From an uncultured Ulvibacter sp. (GTDB lineage Bacteria > Bacteroidota > Bacteroidia > Flavobacteriales > Flavobacteriaceae), in contig CAJXZB010000014.1 in the NCBI GenBank assembly GCA_913063405.1, forward strand, positions 1 through 64,000: a DNA stretch of 64,000 nt, in the 5' to 3' direction. The notes below the pieces were generated by a model, which ran no database searches, was not told the origin of the DNA, and worked only from the letters and a program-made list of their open reading frames with translations. Made by a program: the position numbers and the translations under genes. The number at the start of each line of letters is the position of its first letter. The stretch's first letter is position 1. Shown here one piece after another: positions 40,360 to 50,188 of this stretch.

Positions 40360-43300
40360 CTACGGACTCCACCAATCTCCACTTGCACCACCACCACCAA
40401 AACTACCTCCAGTATGAGGAACATAAGGAAGGCTTCCAATGTTTTTTTCATAATAATTTGGGCTGTGCTCCATAATTCTATCAGCTAACCCTGAATTTAC
40501 AGAATGTAGATAAACCGTTTCAGACATGTAACTAACTGAAATGAGCATTGCTGCAACTTTAATTTGTGGAACCCCTGTTGTAACCACTATACCCAGGGCT
40601 GTAGCAGCATCCTGTATTTCCGAAAGTATTGCGATAGCTTCATCTTCTGAATAGTTCTTATTCGTGGACTCTGCCCAATCTTTTAACACAGATCTAACAA
40701 CATTTTTTAATTGCCCCAAGGTTGTAAAGTTACTTAAAACATCTAATATTTTTGAATTCCTAATAATTTTCTTATCATTTTTCTCCCAATTTTCTATATC
40801 CTCTTGGGGCGTCGCAGATATTAATAGGGTGTTTTCCGCCGTTTGTTGTGCAGTATGTATAACAGCCTTCCTCCAGTCTGTTGTCGTTTCTCCAGTGGTC
40901 GAATTATAATATTCCCCATTACCTATATTTGTAAAAGTTCCTACGCCAGTTGGATCACCAACTAATCCACCTTCTCCACCTATAAAATTAGTCGCGGCAC
41001 TACTAAGATTATTCCAGCCAATGAAACCTCCTAATTGATCCATTTTATTGAAACTATCTATATAATTTTCTCCATCTGCGCCAGTGGGATCTGCCCAATA
41101 AACTGGATTATTATCAAAAGCTGAATATGGCGAATAATCCCAATGCGTAACTGGATCAACACCATTCCATCTTCCAATTGCAGGGTCATGCATCCTAAAA
41201 AACATCTCTGACATATTAAGACCCAATGCCTGTTCATATTCCACTCCATTGTGTTTCCATTTTTGAGCTATAGAATTTCCATTTGAAGAAACGTCGTAAT
41301 TATACCCTAGTTGTTTTAAACCGAAAGGGTAATAATTACTTTCTTCAATAATCTCACTAGCAGGATCAATGGTTCCATTTAAGTCACTATCACTATAGGA
41401 TAAGCGAATATTACCCAAATGGTCTCTATACTGGAATACGTACTTAAAATCACTATAGGTAATTCCACCAGTATCAGTGTCAAATCCTTTTACTGAGTAT
41501 TTCGAACGAATACCATTTTGAACCATAGGCTCTATATATCCCTCAGGGTGAGTAAAGAATTGTAGTTGAATACTCCCCACATTTTCTTGATCGCTATATA
41601 CATAACCATTTGCATATTCGGTATGTACCGCTGCATTTGCCCCAATCTGGGCGATTTTCTTTAATTTTAGTCCAGTAGCATCATAGATATAGGTAATAGT
41701 GCCGTTTTCATTTCCATTATTGATTGTAACAGTTGTAGGTAAATTTAAGTGGTTGTAAGCAATGTTGTTCATTCCCTTGTTACGATCTTTGGTTATATTT
41801 CCATTAAAATCGTGAAGGTAATCATCATTTTGAGTAACAATGTGATCATTCCCATCCTTAAACCCAAAATCTTCATACGTAGGATGGATACTTGCATCAC
41901 TCACATTGACTAGTTGGTTTCCGTTATATTGATAACTCAAATTATCCCACAGATCTGCCGGATTATTGTTTATGTCGGTTCCAAATCGTTTTAAAGTAAG
42001 AATGTTTCCGTTTTGGTCATACGTAAGATCCGACAAAGTATGTGTATCGGTATGGGTCATTGACGTTACCGTACCTTTATAACTTTTAGCTTCAGTAAGC
42101 CTATTGAGGTCGTCATAGCCGTAATTGTAGCCCCGAGTTTGAGTGTCGATATTTTTACTTTTCCACAGAGTTTGTGCAATATTACCATTATACAAAGGTG
42201 TCCCATTGTTATTACCTTCTACCTTATTGTAATTAATTCTAAAATCAAAAAGGTCACTGTACTTATCTAAAGCCTTTAAACTTCCATTGTTTTCAATATC
42301 ATTAATATCAGTAAGCCAACCACGAACGTTGTATTTGTAATTAATGGCTTGCAATGTTTTATCAATGAGTGATCCAAAAAGATTGAGATTAGAAACACTT
42401 CCTGGAGCACCATTAAAAGACACTTTGCCTATTAGTGGGGCGTCCCTTTGCTCTTGAGTAATATTAGAAATCACGTGAAATGCAGGGTCATTATTATGAT
42501 AGAATTTTATATTGTTACCCGCTCGCTCTACTCGAAAAAGATCACCAGCTACATAAGGAAGACCTGTGCCAGAATATGTAGTGCCTCCAACGATATAATA
42601 ATAGTTGTTATTTGAGGAGAGAAAAATACCATAATCATAATAATCATTTGTGGAAGAATTGTTAGCAGATTCCACAAGTCCTATACGTACATCTTTGTCA
42701 TTTTGAGAAACGATCAAATCAATACCTCCATCAAAATCACTGGGAATTACTCCCTTTGTTTTTGCTTTGGCTGGCCAAGATGAAGCATTAGAAATTTTAG
42801 TTATAGTGCCATCGCTAGAAATATCCACATCTTCCAAATCGGTATAACCCGAAAGCATTGTAGTTCCACCTACATTCTTTTGAGTGAGCTGACCCAGTTC
42901 ATCATAATGATTATTTGCAATTAGTTGAACTGGCTCATTTGCTATTTTTTGTTTATGTGAAAGCAATCTTCCCATATGGTCGTATTGGAAGTAATTTTTA
43001 GTAATAATGGCGGGGTTTCCATCTTTAAAATGTTGCGTTTCATTTTCCAGAACTTTTCCAGTAAAATCTAACTTTGTTTTTACAATATCCCTACTATTTA
43101 AATAACTATTTCTTGATTCAGCATAAATCCTTCTACCTTCATCATCATAAGCGATAAGGGAGGTAGTCCATTGAACAGGGTTAACATCCAAAACTCGTAC
43201 CTTGGAAACAGTCGGCAATCCTAAAGTATTTATTGTGACGAGTTGTCCAAGGACAGAAGTAGGTAGTGCTACTCCTGAATAATCAACATAATCACTGTAA

Positions 43301-44577
43301 TATTTTATGGTGTGAATTTCGATATCACTTTGAGGAAAAGCATCATTTCCATAGTACATCACCGTGCCATCGGGGGCGGTGAATGGTGTATTTCTTTGCG
43401 TTTCATAAAAGGGAAGCGAACTAGTCTTGAGCGTGTTTGACAATAATGTTCTCGTATAATTGACCAAAATACCAGTATAGGCTACTCGACCAAGTACATC
43501 GTATTTTATAAATACCCACCTCTTACCATTTTCCTTCATATTGGGGTCTTGCGTTAATACAGGGCGGTCTAGTTTATCATATAAAATGACATCCCAACCA
43601 TCTCTTCCCGGAATATGTTTATCCGTTAAACGATTTTTATAGTCGTACTTGTATTGATAGCAAAGATCATTAAGAATATCTTGATGATTATTTGCCAAAG
43701 CACCACTTACCACAATTTTATTAGAACCCTCTGGCGAGAGGACGTAAGTAAGATTTCCAAGATCATCATAGATATAGTAGGTATCGTGAAAATTAGGGTC
43801 TTGAGTTCCTCTATTTGGATCTGCAACGGATTTACGTTTTAATACTGTCTGGCCCAACTTGTTTGTAAACTGATAGGAAATGCCATAAATCCCGTCAGTA
43901 CTCGTCCAATTTTCATCCTTTATTACACTTTTAAAAAGTTGTCCAGCTTCAAAGTAACCGTCGTATTTCAATTCTGGAGTATAATCATCATCTAGAAAGG
44001 CAACAGAAAATTTATAAACCTCACTAGCTATATTGGTTTGGTATTCAAATTCAACACTGTGATTACTGTAAGTAGCATGCCAATCAAAACCAGGAGCGGC
44101 TTGTTTTTGAACTCTACTCAAAGGAGAGGCTTCTAATACCTGCTGGCTATAAGGATTGTCATAGTCTGGTATGAAACCCGAACCCTGATAAAAATCATCA
44201 GGAAATTTATTTCGATAGAAATCTTTGATTTCCTGCTGTACGCCAGGGCCGGTAGTAGTTGTATAGAATTCTCCATCGGGATTATTGGTTACTGCCAACG
44301 GTAACCAACTTTTAGGAGTTCTTCCAATGGCATCATAATAAACAGGGGTGATTAAATCTTCCCGATTTCCTCCTGCACGTTGAACCACGCTTTGTTCAGG
44401 ACGACCTAGGCCATCATAGTAAGTAACGTTTTCTATTTTTTGGTCGTCCATTACAATTCCATCCGTGGTTTCAACCTGATAGGCTGTTGTTTTCACGTAA
44501 TTCTCGGTAAGGGTCTGAGCTTCCACTACAAAAGAGGAAACTAAAAGTGCCAGTGTGATATATACTAACTTTTTCAT
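40360..44577 (-). CDS. Full-length RHS protein (DUF6443 N-terminus, RHS repeat core, unknown C-terminal tip)
   Basis: 1405 aa from ATG 44577 (signal peptide KKLVYITLALLVSSFVVEAQ). The N-terminal DUF6443 region (TAYQVETTDGIVMDDQKIEN, YYDGLGRPEQSVVQ) leads into several hundred residues of YD repeats (YDDLGNLTYVLSPEGSN, YDHMGRLLSHKQ). The RHS core follows at about 1090-1170 (YQYRDHLGNIRLSYSDSDLN, MHDPAIGRWNGVDPVTHWDY). The variable tip, about 230 residues, is helical with one hydrophobic segment and ends GGSFGGGGASGDWWSP. RHS shells wrap and deliver toxic tips. It starts 13 bases after the partner gene's stop and is followed by the TPM gene. Confidence 0.88.
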   Translation of the reverse strand: MKKLVYITLALLVSSFVVEAQTLTENYVKTTAYQVETTDGIVMDDQKIENVTYYDGLGRPEQSVVQRAGGNREDLITPVYYDAIGRTPKSWLPLAVTNNPDGEFYTTTTGPGVQQEIKDFYRNKFPDDFYQGSGFIPDYDNPYSQQVLEASPLSRVQKQAAPGFDWHATYSNHSVEFEYQTNIASEVYKFSVAFLDDDYTPELKYDGYFEAGQLFKSVIKDENWTSTDGIYGISYQFTNKLGQTVLKRKSVADPNRGTQDPNFHDTYYIYDDLGNLTYVLSPEGSNKIVVSGALANNHQDILNDLCYQYKYDYKNRLTDKHIPGRDGWDVILYDKLDRPVLTQDPNMKENGKRWVFIKYDVLGRVAYTGILVNYTRTLLSNTLKTSSLPFYETQRNTPFTAPDGTVMYYGNDAFPQSDIEIHTIKYYSDYVDYSGVALPTSVLGQLVTINTLGLPTVSKVRVLDVNPVQWTTSLIAYDDEGRRIYAESRNSYLNSRDIVKTKLDFTGKVLENETQHFKDGNPAIITKNYFQYDHMGRLLSHKQKIANEPVQLIANNHYDELGQLTQKNVGGTTMLSGYTDLEDVDISSDGTITKISNASSWPAKAKTKGVIPSDFDGGIDLIVSQNDKDVRIGLVESANNSSTNDYYDYGIFLSSNNNYYYIVGGTTYSGTGLPYVAGDLFRVERAGNNIKFYHNNDPAFHVISNITQEQRDAPLIGKVSFNGAPGSVSNLNLFGSLIDKTLQAINYKYNVRGWLTDINDIENNGSLKALDKYSDLFDFRINYNKVEGNNNGTPLYNGNIAQTLWKSKNIDTQTRGYNYGYDDLNRLTEAKSYKGTVTSMTHTDTHTLSDLTYDQNGNILTLKRFGTDINNNPADLWDNLSYQYNGNQLVNVSDASIHPTYEDFGFKDGNDHIVTQNDDYLHDFNGNITKDRNKGMNNIAYNHLNLPTTVTINNGNENGTITYIYDATGLKLKKIAQIGANAAVHTEYANGYVYSDQENVGSIQLQFFTHPEGYIEPMVQNGIRSKYSVKGFDTDTGGITYSDFKYVFQYRDHLGNIRLSYSDSDLNGTIDPASEIIEESNYYPFGLKQLGYNYDVSSNGNSIAQKWKHNGVEYEQALGLNMSEMFFRMHDPAIGRWNGVDPVTHWDYSPYSAFDNNPVYWADPTGADGENYIDSFNKMDQLGGFIGWNNLSSAATNFIGGEGGLVGDPTGVGTFTNIGNGEYYNSTTGETTTDWRKAVIHTAQQTAENTLLISATPQEDIENWEKNDKKIIRNSKILDVLSNFTTLGQLKNVVRSVLKDWAESTNKNYSEDEAIAILSEIQDAATALGIVVTTGVPQIKVAAMLISVSYMSETVYLHSVNSGLADRIMEHSPNYYEKNIGSLPYVPHTGGSFGGGGASGDWWSP

Positions 44578-44590
44578 CTTCTTCGTGGTT

Positions 44591-47500
44591 TTAGTAATTA
44601 ATTCTATAGTTATACTCTGTCTCACTTAAGCGATTTCCATCCTTATCCTTAACATATTCTAGACGATTAAGTTCATCGTAATGAAAAGAGATAATATCTC
44701 CTCGGGGATCAGTTATGGTACTAATCCCTATATGAGGTTTATAGGTGTATGTGGTGATAAGTGCGCCGCTTAGAACGGATAAGCCTCTTAATGTTTGTAA
44801 TTTACTTTGTAAGGTGGCTTCATCGGTTGCAGAATTAATCTCTCCGAGGAGGTTTGAATCCAAACTACTATAAGGCACGTTGTGTTCTATCCTAGCCACA
44901 GGAAACTGATTGTTATAGCCCCAAACATAAAGTGTTGGTACATCACCTGATTTGGAGACCTCTACTAAATTTCCATCTTCATAATCCTTAAAAATTACGT
45001 CTGTTTGTAGCGACTCATTCATTTTAGCCGATTGCATATAATGAGGAAAAATTTTCCCATTAAAACTACCATAAAATGTCTTTTGGTAATTCAAAAGTTC
45101 TGGAGGATCGGTTCCTTCTTTTTGATATGTTTTCACTTCAACTGGACTCGCAATACGACCTTCGGCAATAAGATTGGTCATATGAGACTCATTGGGAACG
45201 TCTTGAGGATAAGTGTATTCTCTAAGAATTGTTTTATCATTTTCACTGGTTCCACTCTCTGTACTTCTTGTAAAATATCCGCGTTCTGGAGCGAAATTAG
45301 TTTTAGTAGTTGTGCTAGTTTCTAGCCCATTGAGGTATTGTTTAGATGTCCCTTGAGCAGTAATAGGATATTGCGTATAGGTATAATTCACATATGGAAT
45401 GACTCTTGAATTGACGTTCTGTTCAAGAACATCAATACACCCATTATTGGTATTACAAGGCGGGGCAACTAATTCATTTCCGTTAACCCCTCCCATATGT
45501 CCTGTGGCCAGTGAAAAATGTACTAGGCCACTTTGCCAATACAGCATCACAAAGCGCACGTTGTTATATGCCCAATCGGTGGTTGATATACTTTTGAAGG
45601 TTTGATTTCCACTAGGGTCAGGCTCGATAATACTTTCGGAGGTGCGTAACAGATTATCGTTTACATCAAAAATCCTTTGATTTTTAATAGTTCCTTTCTT
45701 GATATTCATATGAAAATCGTTTCCATAAGGAGGTAACCAGTTAGGAACAGTACCACTTAACTCTTCTGGATCATTGTAAAATTCGTAGGTTGTATATCCA
45801 AAATTTGCTGCATCACTATTGGGGTTAACCCTAGATTCTGTAACCTTATCATAGGTGATGTATGGGTTACTCCCCATTATTGGTTTTGAGACACGATGAT
45901 GCACTAACCCACCTGTTTCCTGATTATTTGAATCTAAGTAATTAATATTTTGCGCATAATACAATTTAGGGATATAGTTTTCTGTTAACCCCTCATATTT
46001 AAAACTCTTTTTAGTAGCAATACTACCTGCCTCTTCATATTCGCTAACCGACTTTACTCTAATACCAGGATATTCTTTTATCTCTGTACTTTCGTGATAT
46101 GTTTCCCTTTCTATATTAAGAACTACTTCAGAACAATCATAACCTTGTAATGCACATACTTCTTCATAAGTGTCATCATCAAGATTTACAACGATAAGCT
46201 TGTAAAATCCTATAGGAAGGATTTGATCTAAAATTTCTTCTGTATCTCCCGATGCTGGGGCAGCATCAAAACTATATAATGCCAATGTAGCATCATTACA
46301 AATATCTTCATAGGTTACATTGGGATTGCTTTGGGCAGAATGTACTAAGTATCCTCTATAATTCGTATCTGGCCCTTGTTTATCATAAACAGAAAACGCT
46401 ATGTCATAGGTTCTATTGGTGTTGTTTGATATTTCAAAAGAATTTATATCAGTACTCGCTATTTCTCCTGAAGTTGGAGCTTGAGCCTCACAACAAGCAC
46501 CGCATTCACTGGGGTCGTTAAATTCAAAAAAGTTTTTAACAGACGCCGTGGCAACAGTCCTATTGCTAGTAGACCCTTGAATGAACTCCTCTTGGTTTGG
46601 TTCGTATTCAAAAGTAGAATAACCTCCTGTTGGATAATTAACCTTTGTAAGTATTCCTATTTTAGATTTTTCAAAATCATGAGTTCTATCAGCACCTTGC
46701 ATAATGTCACCTGACTGTGTACCATATTGAACCTCGGGATAAAGTACGGTATTCTCTTTATCGTTAAAAAATCCCAGAAGATCAAAATCTAAGCTAGTCC
46801 GAGAAGGCATTAACTCTGGGCTTTCGTATTCAAAAGAGTATTCTTTTTTAAATTCATAATTGGGATCAGTAGGATCGTAATCTTGTCCAGCAACAAAGAT
46901 CTTATTTAACTTCAATCTTTTTTCCTCCATTGATCCACTTAGATTTCCAAAGTAATGGTCATTATCAAATTCGAAATGATTGATGATATTATTGCTATTG
47001 AAAGGATCCTTTATGGTTAGAGATTTAACTCGCGAGTTGGAAACATCTAAGTCATCCCTATCTGCAAGTCCTACTTCGACAATTGTATTGCCATTGTGTT
47101 TTACACGAGCCAAAAACTGTTGATCTATATAATAACGACTTTCAGGGTCGTATTCTTGAGGGGGTACATTTGGGTTTGAGTTTGTGAAATGTGCGTTGTT
47201 CGTTTTTATAGGTGCAGCCCAATATTCGCTCACCTGATCATACTCAAAAGTATAAGTATCTTTCCCATTAGGAGAAATTACTTTTGTAAGAAGCCAAGAA
47301 GATCGATACCAAGTTCTATAATTACCTTCAATAGGATCAACCCCAATATTTTCTCTTAACGTATTTTCAAAGGCGTCTTCGGTTGCGAAATTACCAAAAT
47401 AGTATTTGGTTCCAGAAGCATCAATAACCTCCCAATATACAATGTCAAGCACCGCGAATTTTGATACTTTAAGATTTGGGTTATTTAATGGAATACATGC

Positions 47501-48121
47501 CATTGCATTTTCTACATCTAGAATAACTTCGTCATTAAGCCCCATCGCATTTATGCTGTACTTGTCAGGAGAAATATCTCTTTCAGACTCAGAAACATCA
47601 TATAAAAATTCAAAAAAGTCCTCCGCCTCCGCTGGAGTAGTAAATGTAATTCCATTGGGGTATCCACTTGCATATTGAATTAACTTATCTTTATAGCTTA
47701 GGTATTTAGCACGTGTAATCCCTGGGCTATTTTCTAATGTACTATAAGCAAATCCCGTTGAATTAAAATAGTGATCAGAGAGGCCGTTAATCATCCTTGA
47801 AACCCTTCCTCCCAAGTTTAAATTCCAACTTGCACCAACATTAGAGGCCACATCATCAACCTTTCTGGCATTGATATCATAGGTAAGTCCAATAGGAAGA
47901 TTCATTTCTCTACCATTAAAGGAGTATAAAGGAATTGAAACTTTAGGTGCTCCCACATAGAGATTTACAGGAATGTCACCATATTTAGCAAAAGCCTGCG
48001 CCTCAGGAGAATTAGGAGACCCCACCATTTGATTTACCTGATCGGTATAGTTATAGGAGTTTTGAGCAAACGTTAGAAAACTGCATAACAAGATACCTGA
48101 AAACAACACGAATTTTTTCAT
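44591..48121 (-). CDS. Large secreted partner of the RHS protein
   Basis: 1176 aa from ATG 48121, which gives the signal peptide KKFVLFSGILLCSFLTFAQ; the frame extends 15 codons further upstream. The N-terminal region (GDIPVNLYVGAPKVSIPLYS, LPIGLTYDINARKVDDVASN, GASWNLNLGGRVSRMINGLS) is typical of the first member of RHS gene pairs in Bacteroidota. The C-terminus ends in YD-like repeats (HYDELNRLEYVKDKDGNRLS), which could link to the next protein's repeats. By analogy with TcB/TcC pairs it may build the shell together with the 1405-aa protein; this is inference. Possibly exported, with no T9SS tail seen. Confidence 0.82.
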   Translation of the reverse strand: MKKFVLFSGILLCSFLTFAQNSYNYTDQVNQMVGSPNSPEAQAFAKYGDIPVNLYVGAPKVSIPLYSFNGREMNLPIGLTYDINARKVDDVASNVGASWNLNLGGRVSRMINGLSDHYFNSTGFAYSTLENSPGITRAKYLSYKDKLIQYASGYPNGITFTTPAEAEDFFEFLYDVSESERDISPDKYSINAMGLNDEVILDVENAMACIPLNNPNLKVSKFAVLDIVYWEVIDASGTKYYFGNFATEDAFENTLRENIGVDPIEGNYRTWYRSSWLLTKVISPNGKDTYTFEYDQVSEYWAAPIKTNNAHFTNSNPNVPPQEYDPESRYYIDQQFLARVKHNGNTIVEVGLADRDDLDVSNSRVKSLTIKDPFNSNNIINHFEFDNDHYFGNLSGSMEEKRLKLNKIFVAGQDYDPTDPNYEFKKEYSFEYESPELMPSRTSLDFDLLGFFNDKENTVLYPEVQYGTQSGDIMQGADRTHDFEKSKIGILTKVNYPTGGYSTFEYEPNQEEFIQGSTSNRTVATASVKNFFEFNDPSECGACCEAQAPTSGEIASTDINSFEISNNTNRTYDIAFSVYDKQGPDTNYRGYLVHSAQSNPNVTYEDICNDATLALYSFDAAPASGDTEEILDQILPIGFYKLIVVNLDDDTYEEVCALQGYDCSEVVLNIERETYHESTEIKEYPGIRVKSVSEYEEAGSIATKKSFKYEGLTENYIPKLYYAQNINYLDSNNQETGGLVHHRVSKPIMGSNPYITYDKVTESRVNPNSDAANFGYTTYEFYNDPEELSGTVPNWLPPYGNDFHMNIKKGTIKNQRIFDVNDNLLRTSESIIEPDPSGNQTFKSISTTDWAYNNVRFVMLYWQSGLVHFSLATGHMGGVNGNELVAPPCNTNNGCIDVLEQNVNSRVIPYVNYTYTQYPITAQGTSKQYLNGLETSTTTKTNFAPERGYFTRSTESGTSENDKTILREYTYPQDVPNESHMTNLIAEGRIASPVEVKTYQKEGTDPPELLNYQKTFYGSFNGKIFPHYMQSAKMNESLQTDVIFKDYEDGNLVEVSKSGDVPTLYVWGYNNQFPVARIEHNVPYSSLDSNLLGEINSATDEATLQSKLQTLRGLSVLSGALITTYTYKPHIGISTITDPRGDIISFHYDELNRLEYVKDKDGNRLSETEYNYRINY

Positions 48122-48641
48122 ATTGGAGAATTTAAAAAATTTAAAGAAAAATGATGGTTTAGACAATACAATAGTTTTTCAAGGACAGTAATACAATACT
48201 GCGTTGAAATTAATAAAGCTAAATTAAAACGAGTAATCACACGAAATCCAAAGTAATAACTGTCTCTTTATCAACATAAACGTAATTGATCGCAAACTTA
48301 CTTAAAAATCACGTATTAAAAAACAGGGTTTTTCCTGTTTTTTAACATCAGAGTTTATTCTAGCTTTGAGCGATTACTTCTTGTTGTATTAACTGGGGAG
48401 TTTTTCTTCAAGACATAAAAAGCCCGCCTTAAGCGGAGGCCTTTTATATAAACCTGTCCCTTTCTTTTCAGGGGTCTCTGGCTTTTTATAATGATCTAAT
48501 TAATTAGGGCTTTAAGAATATCATCTGTTGTAAGAGTTTCAAACTATATGCCAAAGAAGGCAAGAAGTACTTTCAAAAACTCGTTTTCGATAAAGAACAA
48601 AAAAAACCTCGTAAGGGGCTTTTTATTTCATAATCAACTAA
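48122..48641. other. 520-bp intergenic region with two terminators
   Basis: It separates the DUF4252 operon from the RHS operon, both on the minus strand. Near 48601-48625 a stem CCCC/GAGG with A and T runs ends the DUF4252 transcript. A second GC-rich hairpin with a T run is at 48416-48446. Between 48530 and 48600 a plus-strand frame (FKLYAKEGKKYFQKLVFDKE) reaches a stop at 48633, but I recognise nothing in it. No clear TAnnTTTG promoter was found for the RHS operon. Confidence 0.5.
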
Positions 48642-49184
48642 TTACATATCAAATAGATCTCCTATTCCAGATAGTTTGGAAACATCTAGATCACCATTAT
48701 CAATTGAATTCATTAATTTAATCATTTGGTCTGGTCTCATATCCTTTCCAAGTAATCTAAATACTGCAAATCCCTTCTCACTGTCACTAGCAAAAACAAT
48801 TACCTCATCTATTGCATCTTCTTCTCCTAGGTATTTCAATGTTGCTCCTTTATTATTAGAACCAAATTTCATTAAAGTTTTGTATTTCTCTTGACTAACT
48901 ATTTCGGCTAACTTCTTTTTTTCAGCTTCATAGTCGGCTGTATTTCCATCTTGGATTTTATATGCTACAACATTAACCTTCTTAATGGTTTCAAGTATTT
49001 CATTTTCTTCTTCGGAAAATGAAATATCATCAGACTTCAACAAACTCGTTGCCACATCTACTTTCAGAAATTTGTCGTCATCTTGTTTGTCAACCAAGTA
49101 TTTCTGAAGTGATTTTTCATTGCTGCAGCTTGCCAATGCAAGTACAGCCAAAATAAGCGGAATTATATATTTTGTCAGTACCAT
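48642..49184 (-). CDS. DUF4252 family lipoprotein
   Basis: 180 aa with lipobox ALASCSNEK (Cys at about 20). The mature domain carries DUF4252 landmarks (EEENEILETIKKVNVVAYKI, ALMKFGSNNKG-like strand, EVIVFASDSEKGFAVFRLLG, DPDQM-type helix PDQMIKLMNSID). Function unknown; envelope-located. It starts 2 bases after the stop of the other DUF4252 gene, so it is co-translated as the last gene of the sigma-factor operon. Confidence 0.85.
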   Translation of the reverse strand: MVLTKYIIPLILAVLALASCSNEKSLQKYLVDKQDDDKFLKVDVATSLLKSDDISFSEEENEILETIKKVNVVAYKIQDGNTADYEAEKKKLAEIVSQEKYKTLMKFGSNNKGATLKYLGEEDAIDEVIVFASDSEKGFAVFRLLGKDMRPDQMIKLMNSIDNGDLDVSKLSGIGDLFDM

Positions 49185-49186
49185 AA

Positions 49187-49729
49187 TTATCCTTTTTTCT
49201 TGTTCTTATCAATATTCTTCAACTCCTCACTACCTGGAACATTAAGCTCTTGGGTAAGTTTAGAGATTTGTTTTAGATCTATGTTTCCTGTGATACTCAT
49301 TATCACGGTCATCTGTTTTCCTTCTATTTCTCCATTCATATGCATTAAAAGTTCACTAACAAAATTCTCATTCTTACCGTCTTTAGAGTAGAATTTGATG
49401 TTCTTTCCATCATCTTTTACCCGCATCAGCTCACCCAAACCTGAAGAACCTGTTACATATTTATCTACTGAAGCATTCATCCGTTTTGCAACGTCCAGAT
49501 TCTCTGTAGTGAAAATCTTGATGTTATCTAGATTATCTACCATCGCCAAATATTCTTTCGCCTCAGGGTCTGTAGAATCCAAATCCATCTTGCTTAATAA
49601 TTTGAACATATTCTTTGTAACCACCACAGATGTCACATCATTCTCATCTTCAAAAGAATCGAAGGCATTTTGAGCCGACGTAAACATTGGAGCCATTATA
49701 AGTGCTATTATTATTATTAGTTTCTTCAT
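49187..49729 (-). CDS. DUF4252 family secreted protein
   Basis: 180 aa with a signal peptide ending FTSAQ rather than a lipobox. The domain matches its neighbour: DVTSVVVTKNMFKLLSKMDL, LDNIKIFTTENLDVAKRMNA, VSELLMHMNGEIEGKQMTVI and MSITGNIDLKQISKLTQEL. It ends in a Lys-rich tail (KNIDKNKKKG). The pair of one soluble and one lipid-anchored DUF4252 protein behind an ECF sigma factor is a recurrent Flavobacteriia arrangement. Role unknown, perhaps envelope stress sensing. Confidence 0.87.
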   Translation of the reverse strand: MKKLIIIIALIMAPMFTSAQNAFDSFEDENDVTSVVVTKNMFKLLSKMDLDSTDPEAKEYLAMVDNLDNIKIFTTENLDVAKRMNASVDKYVTGSSGLGELMRVKDDGKNIKFYSKDGKNENFVSELLMHMNGEIEGKQMTVIMSITGNIDLKQISKLTQELNVPGSEELKNIDKNKKKG

Positions 49730-49750
49730 TTTTAATTTATTTTATAGGGG

Positions 49751-50188
49751 TTATTTTAATATTCTATTTTTAGTTTCTGTGAACTGATTTACAAGCGCCA
49801 ATTGTTCAGTTCCTTTATTTAAGTTTTCTGAAAGAAACAGTAAAGCTTCTTTACTCTCGTTTAATGCCATTAAGGCTTCTTTCTCCTTTTGAGATATTGA
49901 TGTATTAGAAAATAGCATTCCGCCAACCGTTAAAACAACTATAACTGAAGCCGCTATACCATACCACCAGTTATTCTGAAAATTTGAAGACTTTACAGGC
50001 ATTTTAATATCTCTTTGAGACACTTCATTACCTGCTATTTCTAAACCCGCAAATAAAGCTTGGTACATTTGTACGCTAGCATCTACTCTATTGCCTTTAA
50101 AATAGGCTCGAAGTGTTATTTCTTCGGCTAGAGAAGTATTCCCTTCAAAATAAGCCTCCAATAGTTTTTCTATTCTAGCTAACTCCAT
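49751..50188 (-). CDS. Putative anti-sigma factor, single-pass membrane protein
   Basis: 145 aa. The N-terminal cytoplasmic helices (IEKLLEAYFEGNTSLAEEIT) resemble anti-sigma factor N-termini and the transmembrane helix is WYGIAASVIVVLTVGGMLF (about 75-93). The rest is a helical extracytoplasmic segment with ALMALNESKEALLFLSENLN. There is no zinc-binding HxxxCxxC. It overlaps the sigma-factor gene by 14 bases, the usual sigma/anti-sigma coupling. The role is inferred from context and layout. Confidence 0.75.
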   Translation of the reverse strand: MELARIEKLLEAYFEGNTSLAEEITLRAYFKGNRVDASVQMYQALFAGLEIAGNEVSQRDIKMPVKSSNFQNNWWYGIAASVIVVLTVGGMLFSNTSISQKEKEALMALNESKEALLFLSENLNKGTEQLALVNQFTETKNRILK

